Positions 9,525 through 18,732 of a stretch of 64,000 nt of DNA are shown piece by piece. The translations under genes were made by a program, and so were the position numbers. The stretch covers positions 372,001-436,000 of the forward strand of contig NZ_JACOFU010000001.1 in assembly GCF_014284275.1 (NCBI RefSeq), in the 5' to 3' direction. This DNA is from Affinundibacterium amnicola. GTDB taxonomy: Bacteria > Pseudomonadota > Gammaproteobacteria > Burkholderiales > Burkholderiaceae_D. The notes under the pieces are model-generated. The model searched no databases and had not been told where the DNA came from. It worked only from the letters and a program-made list of their open reading frames with translations. Within the stretch, counting starts at the first letter, position 1. Each line of letters opens with the position of its first letter.

Positions 9525-10195
9525 GTTGCAATGTGGTCGTTACCTGGATGGTTTAGTGCCTCAGTTAAGCGCGTCCAACGTGTTTCATAGGTGGCATCGA
9601 TCAAGTTTTGTGCCGTTTCAATTCGACAGCCGCCACGCGTCAAATGGCTATCTTGAATTAATCGCCAACCATCTTTTTCAAGTTCTGTGCCCATCAATTC
9701 TTTTAACAAGCGAAGATCTTCCGGATGCAAAAATATTTGTGCCGGCTGATGAATTGCTGGCAGCATTTCTATCGATTCTTTCACGATCTCTAAAATAGCG
9801 TCAGACTCATGTGCGAATTTGTGCTTGGTCATCGCGCTCGCCAAATCGACTGCCAAACGAATCAAGTCATTGCCAATATCATTGTGTGCTCTCGACAACT
9901 GCTCTTTGAAATTATCTTTGAGTTGTTCTAGGGGTTCTAAAATTTTAGCCGCTTGTTCTAGCATGTCGTGCGTGCCAGCAGCTTGTCCTTCTTGATAGCC
10001 CACTGCATAGGCTTCTTTGTAGGCCGCCGTGTATGCTTCATTTCTTGCTTGTTCTTTGATGGCAGCAAGTTCAGTTTGCGTGATTCTTTCTGCTTCTGCT
10101 GCGCGCTCGATATGTGAAGGGCGAAGATCGCCAAAGGAAGTCATTTCCCAGCGTTGGAATGCGGTTAACTTCTCTTTTGGGATCACACTAGACAT
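9521..10195 (-). CDS. fliH: Flagellar assembly protein FliH
   Basis: FliH is the peripheral stalk that tethers and regulates FliI at the C-ring by binding FliN. The 224-residue protein has an N-terminal segment rich in aromatic residues ([11 protein letters not shown]), an Ala/Glu-rich helix with GxxxG-like spacing ([16 protein letters not shown], about 75-90), and a C-terminal V-ATPase subunit E-like domain ending in an ARG/CRIET-type segment. It overlaps fliG by eight bases and fliI by four. Confidence 0.95.
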   Translation of the reverse strand: MSSVIPKEKLTAFQRWEMTSFGDLRPSHIERAAEAERITQTELAAIKEQARNEAYTAAYKEAYAVGYQEGQAAGTHDMLEQAAKILEPLEQLKDNFKEQLSRAHNDIGNDLIRLAVDLASAMTKHKFAHESDAILEIVKESIEMLPAIHQPAQIFLHPEDLRLLKELMGTELEKDGWRLIQDSHLTRGGCRIETAQNLIDATYETRWTRLTEALNHPGNDHIAT

Positions 10196-11183
10196 AGGAA
10201 TCTTCGCCTTTTGCGCCTAACATAATCTGACCTTCGTCGGCAAGCCTGCGGACAATGAGTAAAATTTGTTTTTGTTGTGCTTCGACTTCGGACAAGCGCA
10301 CAGGACCCTTGGATTCGAGATCTTCACGCATCATTTCGGCGGCACGTTGTGACATGTTTTTGAAGATTTTTTCACGCATATCGGCATTCGCTCCCTTCAA
10401 TGCAATGATTAAGGAGTCCGATTGAACTTCACGTAAAAGTAATTGGATTCCTCTGTCATCAATTTCGAGAATATTGTCAAAGACGAACATCTCATCCATG
10501 ATTTTCTCAGCCATGTCACCATCATATTTGCGTAAATTTTCCATGATCGATGTTTCATTTTCACCGCTCATGAAATTGAGAATTTCAGCGGCTGCTCTTA
10601 CACCACCGATAGACTTCTTCTTCAGACTTTCGTTGCCTGTCAATAATTTCGTTAATACGTCATTTAGTTCACGTAAGGCAGTAGGTTGAATGCCATCTAA
10701 AGTCGCGATTCTTAGTACCGCATCATTACGTAAACGTTCGCTGAAATTATTCAGAATTTCACTAGCTTGATCACTTTCTAGGTGGACTAAAATAGTAGCG
10801 ATAATCTGGGGATGTTCATTTTTAATCAATTCAGCAACTGAAGCAGAATCCATCCATTTTAAACTTTCGATGCCGCTCGCATCTTTCCCGCCCAAAATCC
10901 GATTGAGCAAAGAAGAGGCTTTATCATCACCAAGTGCTTTGGTTAACACGTTGCGAATGTATTCATCAGAATCGAGTCCAACTGATGAGCTCAGATCTGC
11001 CTCTGATTTAAAATCTTCTAATACTTTAGCGATGGATTCGTGTGGGATCGCGCCAATCGACGCCATCGCTGCGCCGATTTTTTGCACTTCTCGCGGGCCG
11101 AGGTGTTTCATCACTTCAGCCGCACCATCTTCACCCAAAGCAAGCATTAAAGTTGCTGCTTTTTGTACGCCGTCTTCACTCAT
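10188..11183 (-). CDS. fliG: Flagellar motor switch protein FliG
   Basis: FliG sits on the MS ring, contacts stators and generates torque. In its 331 residues the N-domain (about 1-100) binds FliF, the middle domain has the EHPQIIA segment (about 125-131), and the C-domain carries the charged torque helix with FVFDNILEIDDRGIQLLLRE (about 233-252). Length is canonical. Eight-base overlaps with both fliF and fliH indicate translational coupling along the operon. Confidence 0.98.
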   Translation of the reverse strand: MSEDGVQKAATLMLALGEDGAAEVMKHLGPREVQKIGAAMASIGAIPHESIAKVLEDFKSEADLSSSVGLDSDEYIRNVLTKALGDDKASSLLNRILGGKDASGIESLKWMDSASVAELIKNEHPQIIATILVHLESDQASEILNNFSERLRNDAVLRIATLDGIQPTALRELNDVLTKLLTGNESLKKKSIGGVRAAAEILNFMSGENETSIMENLRKYDGDMAEKIMDEMFVFDNILEIDDRGIQLLLREVQSDSLIIALKGANADMREKIFKNMSQRAAEMMREDLESKGPVRLSEVEAQQKQILLIVRRLADEGQIMLGAKGEDSYV

Positions 11184-12876
11184 TGCTCACCCAAGATTTA
11201 ATGACGTTGGCTACGATTTTTGGATCGCTGGAGGCCAATTGTTTGGCCATGTCCATGTTTGCTTCGTAGCTTGAATAATGTTGTTTACTTTTTGCTTCTG
11301 CCTCACCGTTAATGTTCACGATAGCAGCTTCTTCCTCTTCAATTCTTTTCTTTTCCTCTTCTTCCTCTTCCTTGCGCAGACGCTCTTTTTCTTTTTTGAT
11401 CGATGCGGCATCTTTGCCCATGAGCTTGTTGAGCGTCGGTTTTAGGTAGCCAAAGAAAAGATACAGTAACAATAAACCACCAACCACATATTTTCCAATT
11501 TCTTTTGCGGTTTGAAGTACATCCGCTTGCTTCCATAACGGAATATCTTCGGCTGTTACTTTTTCAGGCGTTGCAAATGGGCTGTTCACCACATTTAAAG
11601 TGTCGCCACGTTCTTTACTAAATCCCATCGCCTCGCGTGCCAAATCAATAATTTGATTTTTCTCCACTTCGGTGAGTGCTCGCGTAATTGTTTTGCCTGA
11701 TTTGTCAGTCTCCGTTTTATAGTTGACTACGACGGCAACCGACAAGCGTTTTAACCCACCCATCGCTTGTTGTGTATAACGTATGGTCTTATCAACCTCG
11801 TAATTAAGAGTCGCATCTTTCTGGGTTAAACCATTGTTAGCCGCATTTGCTTGCGCATCATTGGCATTCGCGGCAGCGGTGATTGGTGCTGTTGCTGGTA
11901 CGGGTGGCTGATTACTTAAGGCACCAGGAATACCGGAGGCATTTGCTGGTTTTCCATAGCTTTCACTAGTTTGTTGACTGCGAATAGTTGTCGCTTCTGG
12001 TGGTGAATTAGGGCGATAACTTTCGGCTGCTTGTTCACTACGTGAGAAGTCGATATCTGCAGTTGCTTCAGCGCGAACGTTTTGAATGCCGACAATTGGA
12101 GAAATAATTGATTCCACTTTTTTCACAACGCTCTGTTGAAACTCTTGGACGTATTTGAGTTGTGAAGGATCGAGATTGTTGGTCGCTGTTTGTTTACTTG
12201 GATCAGACAGTAAATTGCCATTCTGATCAATAATAGTCACGTTCTTTGCAGGTAATTCAGGAATGCTGCTGGCAACCAGATGAATGATTGCACTTACTTG
12301 TTGTTGATCAAGCACCCGACTTGGGTAAAGGTTTAATAGTACAGAGGCAGTTGGCTTTTGTTGTTCTCTTACAAAAACCGATGCTTTGGGAATAGCCAGA
12401 TGAACGCGGGCTGTTTGTACTGCAGAGACAGCTTGAATTGAACGCGCTAATTCGCCTTCAAGTGCGCGTTGAAAATTAACTTGCTCTAAAAATTGAGAGA
12501 TGCCGAGTTTTTGATTTTCCATTAACTCGAAGCCCACATTACCGCCTTTAGGTAAGCCTTGCGATGCTAGTTTTAAACGTGCATCATGAACTTGGTTTGC
12601 GGGTACCAGAATGGCGCTGCCACCTTCTGAATATTTGTAGGGAATATTGAGTTGCTGTAAGGACGCGACAATGGCACCGCCATCTCGGTCATTGAAGTTA
12701 GAAAAAAGTACGCGATAGTCTGGTGCCTGACTCCATAACCACACGCCAACCATAATCGCGATGGTGAGCGCAGCACCAACCGCTAATGCGATGGTCCGAA
12801 CGGCTGGCGTTTGTGGAATGCCAAATACGACCGGTACTTGTGGTCCGTCTAGTGTTGCATCATTTGCGGTTGCCAT
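11176..12876 (-). CDS. fliF: Flagellar MS-ring protein FliF
   Basis: FliF builds the MS ring, the inner-membrane platform of the basal body. From the ATG at 12876 it has 566 residues, the usual size. The first membrane helix is at about 24-45, followed by YscJ/FliF-type ring-building domains (RALEGELARSIQAVSAVQTA), a low-complexity periplasmic loop, a second membrane helix at about 440-460 (VVGGLLLLYLFFGYLKP), and a cytoplasmic Lys/Glu-rich tail that binds FliG. An in-frame ATG at 12960 would add 28 residues unlike the family. The chosen start follows a G-rich Shine-Dalgarno-like stretch at good spacing. Confidence 0.97.
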   Translation of the reverse strand: MATANDATLDGPQVPVVFGIPQTPAVRTIALAVGAALTIAIMVGVWLWSQAPDYRVLFSNFNDRDGGAIVASLQQLNIPYKYSEGGSAILVPANQVHDARLKLASQGLPKGGNVGFELMENQKLGISQFLEQVNFQRALEGELARSIQAVSAVQTARVHLAIPKASVFVREQQKPTASVLLNLYPSRVLDQQQVSAIIHLVASSIPELPAKNVTIIDQNGNLLSDPSKQTATNNLDPSQLKYVQEFQQSVVKKVESIISPIVGIQNVRAEATADIDFSRSEQAAESYRPNSPPEATTIRSQQTSESYGKPANASGIPGALSNQPPVPATAPITAAANANDAQANAANNGLTQKDATLNYEVDKTIRYTQQAMGGLKRLSVAVVVNYKTETDKSGKTITRALTEVEKNQIIDLAREAMGFSKERGDTLNVVNSPFATPEKVTAEDIPLWKQADVLQTAKEIGKYVVGGLLLLYLFFGYLKPTLNKLMGKDAASIKKEKERLRKEEEEEEKKRIEEEEAAIVNINGEAEAKSKQHYSSYEANMDMAKQLASSDPKIVANVIKSWVSNE

Positions 12877-13034
12877 TGTTGCCCCCGTAACTATCGCTAT
12901 GTTGATTTCGTTCTTGCTGAAGCATTTTCTTCCCCGTGAAGGTTTTTTCCTTGCTAGCAATTGTGCTACAGACCGATGAATTCAAACGCTAGAAAAACGT
13001 GGGATTCACCTCTCTAATCGTGTCTAAGCTTTTT

Positions 13035-13062
13035 TTGACAACTGATATTCTTGCGCTATCTG
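13035..13062 (+). promoter_or_regulatory. Candidate sigma-70-type promoter for fliE
   Basis: TTGACA at 13035-13040 is separated by 16 bases from TATCTG at 13057-13062. The predicted transcript would start only about 12 bases before the fliE GTG, just including its Shine-Dalgarno. The -35 is perfect and the -10 is moderate. No sigma-54 motif was found in the fliE/fliF gap. Confidence 0.4.
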
Positions 13063-13080
13063 AAGATGCGGAGAGCTAAC

Positions 13081-13428
13081 GTGAATATTGGTGGAATTGA
13101 TAAAAGCCGAATTGATGCGATGGTGGCACAGTTAAGAGCCGCCTCGGCGAAGATGGAAAATGTGGCGCCAAATCCAGTTGTCGGAAGTGCTGTCGGAACG
13201 CCGAAGTTGGATTTTGCTGATGCGCTAAAATCTTCGTTAGAACAGGTGAGTGCAGCACAAAGTGCTTCGCAAGCTTTGGGTAAACGATTTGCGATGGGGG
13301 ACGACAGTGTCAATATGTCGGACATGATGATTTCCATGCAAAAAGCGAGCATTTCGTTCCAAGCAACCGTGCAAGTGCGAAATAAGTTGATCTCAGCCTA
13401 TCAGGACATTATGAATATGCAAATATAG
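13081..13428 (+). CDS. fliE: Flagellar hook-basal body protein FliE
   Basis: FliE joins the MS ring to the proximal rod and is the first exported rod protein. Starting at the GTG at 13081 gives 115 residues, normal for FliE. GGAGAGC lies five bases upstream, which decides this start over a TTG at 13051. The C-terminal half has the family segment FAMGDDSVNMSDMMISMQKA and the AYQDIMNMQI tail. It is transcribed away from fliF, a common arrangement in betaproteobacteria. Confidence 0.95.
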   Translation: MNIGGIDKSRIDAMVAQLRAASAKMENVAPNPVVGSAVGTPKLDFADALKSSLEQVSAAQSASQALGKRFAMGDDSVNMSDMMISMQKASISFQATVQVRNKLISAYQDIMNMQI

Positions 13429-13489
13429 GCTGCGATAGATAGGCTGAAATATGCGAATGCTAAATTGCTGAAAACGCCGCGATAAAATA

Positions 13490-14248
13490 TTAGATGCCAG
13501 TCATTTTGGCATTTCGTTCGCGCTCTAATTTCATAATATATCGTTGCACTGCGGTTAAAGTGCGATTGGATAAATTGAGAAATGCGCAGCCTATCCGGCG
13601 TGTTGTTTTCCCGTTTAGCAGAGTTAACTCTTGCGAATTACGGATTTGTAAACTCAGATCAATTACCCCAATGCCGGGGACATCGATTTGGCAGAGTTCA
13701 TAACTCGTGCCAATTGCGAGATTCACTAAATTACGATCATCTAAGATGGCGATTCCGCCACAGCTAATATCTACCAAAGAGAATAATTGATTCTGCTTAC
13801 CCAATTCTGTCTCAATTGGTATCAGACATTTCACCGGTGTTGAAACTGGTGTATTAATTCGATAATTTTCTCTGCGTTGCAGGCGAATGACCGAAGTCGG
13901 TACTGGCATTTGCAGAGCAGGGCGACCTTCAAATTGTGTGCGTTGTAATTTTGATGATGAAAATTGAATGCTAATGCGATCAAGTAAGCCGTCAAAAAAA
14001 ACACTCGAGGCTTCCACGATGCGTTGATTTGCTTCGTTCCCCGGCGCACTATCAATAATTACGGTGTTATTGCTGTCGTCAATATCCAACACCGAGGTGA
14101 TGAATGCTTCGTTCCCATTGTTAATCATTAAGCTGATTAACTGAGACTTATCTCTGAATCCTTTTAGCAGAGCCAGAATTTCGCGTCTGGATTCAACTTG
14201 ATAGGGACTTTGATTTTCTGTTCCTAAAGAGGGGAGCGTTAATGACAT
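13490..14248 (-). CDS. ycgR: YcgR-type flagellar brake protein, c-di-GMP-binding PilZ
   Basis: It binds c-di-GMP and slows the flagellar motor. In the 252 residues, an N-terminal YcgR domain (about 15-110) precedes a PilZ domain (about 118-240). The PilZ c-di-GMP-binding motifs are both present: RxxxR as RRENYR near residue 125, and the D/NxSxxG equivalent DISCGG near residue 167. This fits a functional receptor. It is the last gene of the fliC-flaG-fliDST group, six bases after the FlhB-like gene, which puts the brake in the late flagellar regulon. Confidence 0.93.
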   Translation of the reverse strand: MSLTLPSLGTENQSPYQVESRREILALLKGFRDKSQLISLMINNGNEAFITSVLDIDDSNNTVIIDSAPGNEANQRIVEASSVFFDGLLDRISIQFSSSKLQRTQFEGRPALQMPVPTSVIRLQRRENYRINTPVSTPVKCLIPIETELGKQNQLFSLVDISCGGIAILDDRNLVNLAIGTSYELCQIDVPGIGVIDLSLQIRNSQELTLLNGKTTRRIGCAFLNLSNRTLTAVQRYIMKLERERNAKMTGI

Positions 14249-14254
14249 ATTGCT

Positions 14255-14584
14255 TTATTCAGTGATAATCGGGTGAACGGGCGGCGAGACTTGTTGTTTT
14301 GTCTTTATCTCGGTTTCAATATGGTATAGCCAAGCGAGTAGTTCTGCAACAACTGTGTAGAGGGCTGGTGGGATGTTGTCGTCTAAATCAACTTTCATCA
14401 AAAGATTCACTAATTCCTTTGATTGATGAATAAAAACGCCATGCTCATTTGCTCTCGCAATGATTTCTTCGGCAACTAAGCCTTTCCCTTTCGCGACCAC
14501 ACGAGGTGCACCTTTATCGGCCAGATAGCTTAATGCCACTGCACTGGTGAGTGATGCCTTTTGTTCTGAGTTAGGCTTGTTCAT
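14255..14584 (-). CDS. FlhB C-terminal-domain-like protein, stand-alone
   Basis: The 109-residue protein aligns with only the cytoplasmic C-terminal part of FlhB/EscU, the export-gate subunit that changes substrate specificity. It shows AVALSY, GAPRVVAKGKGLVAEEI and a TVVAELLAWLY end. It starts almost exactly where FlhB would be after self-cleavage and lacks the NPTH cleavage motif. No membrane helices are present. I took the ATG at 14584, preceded by AAGCAAG. It overlaps the upstream FliK-like gene by 14 bases. Similar truncated FlhB paralogues are known as FlhX/FhlB-like proteins, and their role is uncertain. Confidence 0.88.
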   Translation of the reverse strand: MNKPNSEQKASLTSAVALSYLADKGAPRVVAKGKGLVAEEIIARANEHGVFIHQSKELVNLLMKVDLDDNIPPALYTVVAELLAWLYHIETEIKTKQQVSPPVHPIITE

Positions 14585-15851
14585 CTTGCTTGATTTTAAA
14601 GGATTGTATAAACGTGCCAGTACTTTCAAGTGTTTGTTGAAGCGCAGGGTAGGCTGCTTGTAGTAATTCAATCGCATTTTGTTGTTGGCCTTTAATGGCC
14701 AGTTGCAATTGATTATTGCGTAGTTGCAGTTGAATATCGATATTGCCTAGGTGCGGCAATTGCAAACGCAACTGACTTTGCCAGCTCTGCGTTTCTTGTT
14801 CAGTTTGATCAGATTGGGTGTCTTGTTTTGGTGGTTTGCTGACATCCCACTCCATCGGCATGTTGGGTGCAAGTAATCCTAACCATGTGAATTTTTGCTG
14901 ATCAAGAATATCCAGTTGTTGGTGAATAATTTGTGCTAAAGCGGTGTGGTTACGTTCGTCTTTGTTCATTAACACAGAGTTTTCCTGTGCTAATGCAATC
15001 TTCGCTTGAGGTTCTAATTCAATCTCAGCTTTGCTTTTCTGACCAGTTAGCCATTGTGTTATATGAGATTCGTAAAATAGGCCGCTACTGGTAATACTTT
15101 GTCGCAAGTGCGATTCTATTTGCTTCGCTATCTGTTTCTCTGGAATAATATTGGTGTCGGTCTCCAGAAGAGACGCGCTTGCTCTAATGCCGAGTTTATC
15201 TTTGGGATTATTGGTTTCTTGTAACAAGGCATTAATTAGCTGTCCAGTTGGGCTTAATTCTGTCTGAGCACTATTGTCAATGGACGTTGTGCCTAGGTAT
15301 TGATTTGCAAAGTCTTTGCCTGGAACTAGCATTTGTTGCGAAGTGATTTGTGTCGTCTGGATTGATGTGGATTGGGATTGTTGATTACCACTTGCCAATG
15401 TTTGTGCGGAAGAATATTTAGAGAGCGTCACCGAGGTGGCGTCTGATTCCGAGGAGCTTGAATTTTGCTCTTCAACTCCAATTGAACTTGGCCGGAAAAG
15501 TTCAGTTGATTTTGGTTTTTTTTGAGGATCAAGTAAGGCTACCTGATTTTGTCCATCCATTAAAAACATCGGACGAGGTGTCAGGTGGAGTAGGGTTAAT
15601 AGCAGTTTTTGACCGACCTGAATATTTTCAGGTAGTGCAAGACGCATTGGCGTTCCATCGATCTTTGCGATGTAACTGCCATCATTCAGCTTGGCGATGA
15701 CTTCCGCTTGCAGTTGTTTGCCAACACCAAATTGACTGAGCTTTTGAACGATTTCTTGTTTAATCGCTTCCACTGCTCTCACAGCAGTAGGTCCTTCCAC
15801 GCCAGTTGTTATGACCAGATTGGGATCCAAGCGTGGAAAGATACTGGACAT
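14571..15851 (-). CDS. Second FliK-like hook-length control domain protein
   Basis: This 426-residue protein is probably paralogous to the C-terminal export-switching domain of FliK. The Gln-rich middle resembles the ruler region. The last 100 residues (about 330-420) contain SQLRLQLPHLGNIDIQLQLR and LLQAAYPALQQTLESTG, with the pattern of the FliK C-domain. The N-terminus has a small beta-rich region (ADVIAKLNDG-like, LALPENIQVGQKLLLTLL). It lies four bases after fliT and overlaps the FlhB-like gene. Pairing with a free FlhB C-domain suggests the two proteins bind each other. Function is inferred. Confidence 0.82.
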   Translation of the reverse strand: MSSIFPRLDPNLVITTGVEGPTAVRAVEAIKQEIVQKLSQFGVGKQLQAEVIAKLNDGSYIAKIDGTPMRLALPENIQVGQKLLLTLLHLTPRPMFLMDGQNQVALLDPQKKPKSTELFRPSSIGVEEQNSSSSESDATSVTLSKYSSAQTLASGNQQSQSTSIQTTQITSQQMLVPGKDFANQYLGTTSIDNSAQTELSPTGQLINALLQETNNPKDKLGIRASASLLETDTNIIPEKQIAKQIESHLRQSITSSGLFYESHITQWLTGQKSKAEIELEPQAKIALAQENSVLMNKDERNHTALAQIIHQQLDILDQQKFTWLGLLAPNMPMEWDVSKPPKQDTQSDQTEQETQSWQSQLRLQLPHLGNIDIQLQLRNNQLQLAIKGQQQNAIELLQAAYPALQQTLESTGTFIQSFKIKQDEQA

Positions 15852-15854
15852 AAA

Positions 15855-16190
15855 TTAGCCCAATTGGTTAGCACCATAACTTTGTGATAACTTGCGAGTG
15901 GTGCCAGAACTTTTAATCAGATTTGCCAGATTTTGCATCCATGGTTCTGTGATGTCACGTATTGCCCGATCATCCGCAAGAATCTGTTTGATGATCGAGA
16001 TTTTTTTTGCTCTCATTTCGCCCGGCAATTCAGTTGGACCTTCGAATTCTCTTAGCGTACTGACCTGTTTACTGCAATCACCCTCAAGTTTGGCCAATAA
16101 TTCCCAATCATTGGCACGTGCCGCATCCAACATTTCTGAAGTGATATGGGCCACTTTTTCATACACGTTTAACAGTTCGAAACTATTCAT
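15855..16190 (-). CDS. fliT: Flagellar export chaperone FliT
   Basis: FliT is the cytosolic chaperone of the filament cap protein FliD and in enterics also represses FlhDC. The 111-residue all-helical protein has YEKVAHITSEMLDAARANDWELLAKLE, typical of FliT. Length is usual. Sequence conservation in FliT is weak, but the fliD-fliS-fliT order and the helical pattern agree. It lies three bases after fliS. Confidence 0.88.
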   Translation of the reverse strand: MNSFELLNVYEKVAHITSEMLDAARANDWELLAKLEGDCSKQVSTLREFEGPTELPGEMRAKKISIIKQILADDRAIRDITEPWMQNLANLIKSSGTTRKLSQSYGANQLG

Positions 16191-16193
16191 GGT

Positions 16194-16667
16194 TTATGCC
16201 TCAAAAAAATTCGCGCGGCGTGGGGCGAGTGGGTCAAGTTGCGGTACTGGTGCTTCCTGTTTCAAATTGTTATTGTCCGGAGCAATTGCTTCCCATGACG
16301 ATTTCAAATCACGCAGTAAATTTTGAACTTCTACGACACCTTCAGCTTGATTATTGATATTTGCTTGTAACAGACGATTACTCATGTACTCATACAAGGC
16401 ATCCAAGCTTGTGGCAATTTCTCCACCTGCTTTTTTATCTAAACTTGCACGAAGGCCATTTTCAATAATCGCAATTGCTTTAGAAATTGAATGTCCTTTT
16501 GCGGGGATATCACTATTCTTCATGTGCTGAGTTGCGTTATTTAATGCAACGATCGCGCCGTCATACAGCATGACGATTAATTTGTGTGGGCTGGCAGAAA
16601 TGACTCCAGTCTCAATGCCAACTTTTGCATAGGCATTTGCGCCATGTGAATTAGATGTGCCAAACAT
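16194..16667 (-). CDS. fliS: Flagellin export chaperone FliS
   Basis: FliS keeps flagellin unfolded before export. The 157-residue product shows the family signatures VGIETGVISASPHKLIVMLYDGAI near residue 16 and ALYEYMSNRLLQANI near residue 90. It is somewhat longer than the usual 125-140 residues because of a Pro/Ala-containing C-terminal tail. It lies 12 bases after fliD. Confidence 0.97.
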   Translation of the reverse strand: MFGTSNSHGANAYAKVGIETGVISASPHKLIVMLYDGAIVALNNATQHMKNSDIPAKGHSISKAIAIIENGLRASLDKKAGGEIATSLDALYEYMSNRLLQANINNQAEGVVEVQNLLRDLKSSWEAIAPDNNNLKQEAPVPQLDPLAPRRANFFEA

Positions 16668-16679
16668 AAAAATCCTCAG

Positions 16680-18695
16680 TTATTTGGTATTGCTGCCAGT
16701 TAATGCAGAAAGTTGCTGGGTGAGAAAACTACTTGTATTGTTTAATCCGCTAATGATGGTATCTAAAGCGGTGAATTGTGCACGATAACGTGCTTCAGTG
16801 TCGATCAAACGACTATTCAATATGTCACGCTGCTTTCCGATATCTTTGATGGTTCGGTTAACACCATCGGTTGTGCTGGAAATGCTGCCACTACTTCCAA
16901 GAATGGAAGAAAACAAATTGCTTAATTGGCTAGCGTAACCTTTAGAGAAGTGGATGGTTCCGCGATCGCCAGTTGCTCCACCAGAGACGAGAATTTTTAA
17001 GCCTTCAGACGCAGAGCCGCCTGATCCAGTTAAAAATTGCCCAGACCCAACTGCCGAGACACCGTTTAACGAGCCTGTAACATTTGTGCCTGCTGTGCCG
17101 CTAGAAATAGTCCCAGTAAGTGCAGAAACTGCTGTGCCTGTGCCATTATTGAGAGAAATATTGGAAGTGCTGCCATAACTATTGGAGGTTAATTTGAGGA
17201 AGCCACCACCCGTTACTGAGGCGTTAATTTTAATGCCTGCAGCACTGAACGCTGAGGTTCCATTTATGGAGGTTTGTATTAACGTGGTCAGTTGACTTGC
17301 TGTATAACTCCCAGCAACAAGTGATACGGAAGCTGAAGTTCCATCAATTGTGACATTGATGCTGGTGCTAGGGTCGATTGTGGTATTGCCAGCATTTAAA
17401 TCCAAATCACCAGTTAAGTTTCCTTGAGTCGCTAGTGCAGTCACATTTAATGCATAATTCCCTTGTGTCGTAGCACTTGTTGAAGTGCTATAGCTAACCA
17501 AGCTATCGGTTGCTTTACCAATCGTCGCAAATAATCCACTGATATCTTTGAAATTATTAGTCAATGCATTTTGCAACTTTGTGGAATCTACACTTAATGT
17601 TCCATCCTTTTGAAAGCTGATGCCAATTGATGACAGCGTTGTGATGTTTCCACCCAAGCCGTTGACCGCTGAGGATAAAGCATTTCTCACCTGACTTTGG
17701 GCACCGCGTGCGGCAGCATCACCTGTTAGTACGCCGCCTTTTTTCGTTGCCGCATCGAAGCCTGTTAGCGATTTAAATGTTGCTTGAAGATCGTTGTAGG
17801 CCTTAACAAATCCATTAATTGAATTCTGTACGCCAGAAGTATTATTACTTAAATTCAGTGTTGTGCTTCCAACTTTAGATAGCGTGATTGCGGCGCCTTG
17901 TACCGCATCGTTCACTGTATTAGAGGCGCTGGTAATATTAATACCGTTAATCGACAAATTGGCATTTTGTCCGGTGGTGGTTTCTTTTAGGTTTTGTGTT
18001 CCTGCAGGATCGTAGGACAACAAGGATTGTAGTGCGGCATCACCACTCACATCAATCTTCAGGCTAGATGTTGCACCTGTCTTGTTTGAGCTTAAAACCA
18101 AGTGATAAGGAGTGGCAGAACCGTCGCCCACAATTGACGCTGTGACACCTTTGCCTGCAGCATTAATTGCATCGCGAATGCCTTGCAATGAATTATTGGA
18201 ACTATCGATGGTGACCGTTCCAATCGCTTGATCAGCGTCCTGTGCAAAGCTAGCGCCTGTGTATACACCATTTGTTAAGCTGCCACCGCTAATCGTTCCA
18301 AATTGAAATGTAATAGTCGTGCTTGCTCCGGAGCCAATTGTGTCGGTAGTACTTACCTGGCCCGCACCCGAAATCGTCTGTGCTTTTGCTAATTGCGTAA
18401 CATTGATGTTGTAGTTGCCTGCGGAAGCCACACTAGTTGTGGTTGCGTTTAATATCGTCCCATCGCCAACATTTGCACTTAAATTTTGAAACGTTGATGT
18501 GCTTCCAAGTCCGACAAAGGCACTTTGAAATGAACTGAGCGCACCATTGAGTGACCCATATGCTGTGAGTTTTGCCAGATAGCTGGCTTCTTTTTTTGCA
18601 AGGGAAGTTAACGGCTGGCTTTCTACCTGCATCAGCTTGCTGATCAAGCTGTTGACATCTAGATTAGAGCCCACCCCAGTTGATTGTATGGCCAC
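16680..18695 (-). CDS. fliD: Flagellar filament cap protein FliD
   Basis: FliD caps the growing filament and folds flagellin subunits. The 671-residue product begins with the FliD N-domain (GVGSNLDVNSLISKLMQVES) and ends with a coiled-coil C-domain (about 595-671, RDILNSRLIDTEARYRAQF). The middle is Gly/Ser/Thr-rich and contains flagellin IN-like modules, including a second NYALNVTALATQGN-type segment around 405-420. It is about 200 residues longer than enteric FliD, the extra length lying in this surface-exposed region. A near-consensus sigma-28 promoter lies 31 bases upstream. Confidence 0.96.
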   Translation of the reverse strand: MAIQSTGVGSNLDVNSLISKLMQVESQPLTSLAKKEASYLAKLTAYGSLNGALSSFQSAFVGLGSTSTFQNLSANVGDGTILNATTTSVASAGNYNINVTQLAKAQTISGAGQVSTTDTIGSGASTTITFQFGTISGGSLTNGVYTGASFAQDADQAIGTVTIDSSNNSLQGIRDAINAAGKGVTASIVGDGSATPYHLVLSSNKTGATSSLKIDVSGDAALQSLLSYDPAGTQNLKETTTGQNANLSINGINITSASNTVNDAVQGAAITLSKVGSTTLNLSNNTSGVQNSINGFVKAYNDLQATFKSLTGFDAATKKGGVLTGDAAARGAQSQVRNALSSAVNGLGGNITTLSSIGISFQKDGTLSVDSTKLQNALTNNFKDISGLFATIGKATDSLVSYSTSTSATTQGNYALNVTALATQGNLTGDLDLNAGNTTIDPSTSINVTIDGTSASVSLVAGSYTASQLTTLIQTSINGTSAFSAAGIKINASVTGGGFLKLTSNSYGSTSNISLNNGTGTAVSALTGTISSGTAGTNVTGSLNGVSAVGSGQFLTGSGGSASEGLKILVSGGATGDRGTIHFSKGYASQLSNLFSSILGSSGSISSTTDGVNRTIKDIGKQRDILNSRLIDTEARYRAQFTALDTIISGLNNTSSFLTQQLSALTGSNTK

Positions 18696-18732
18696 AACGT
18701 TCCCCTTTTGTAAGTATCGACACTGTACAAGT

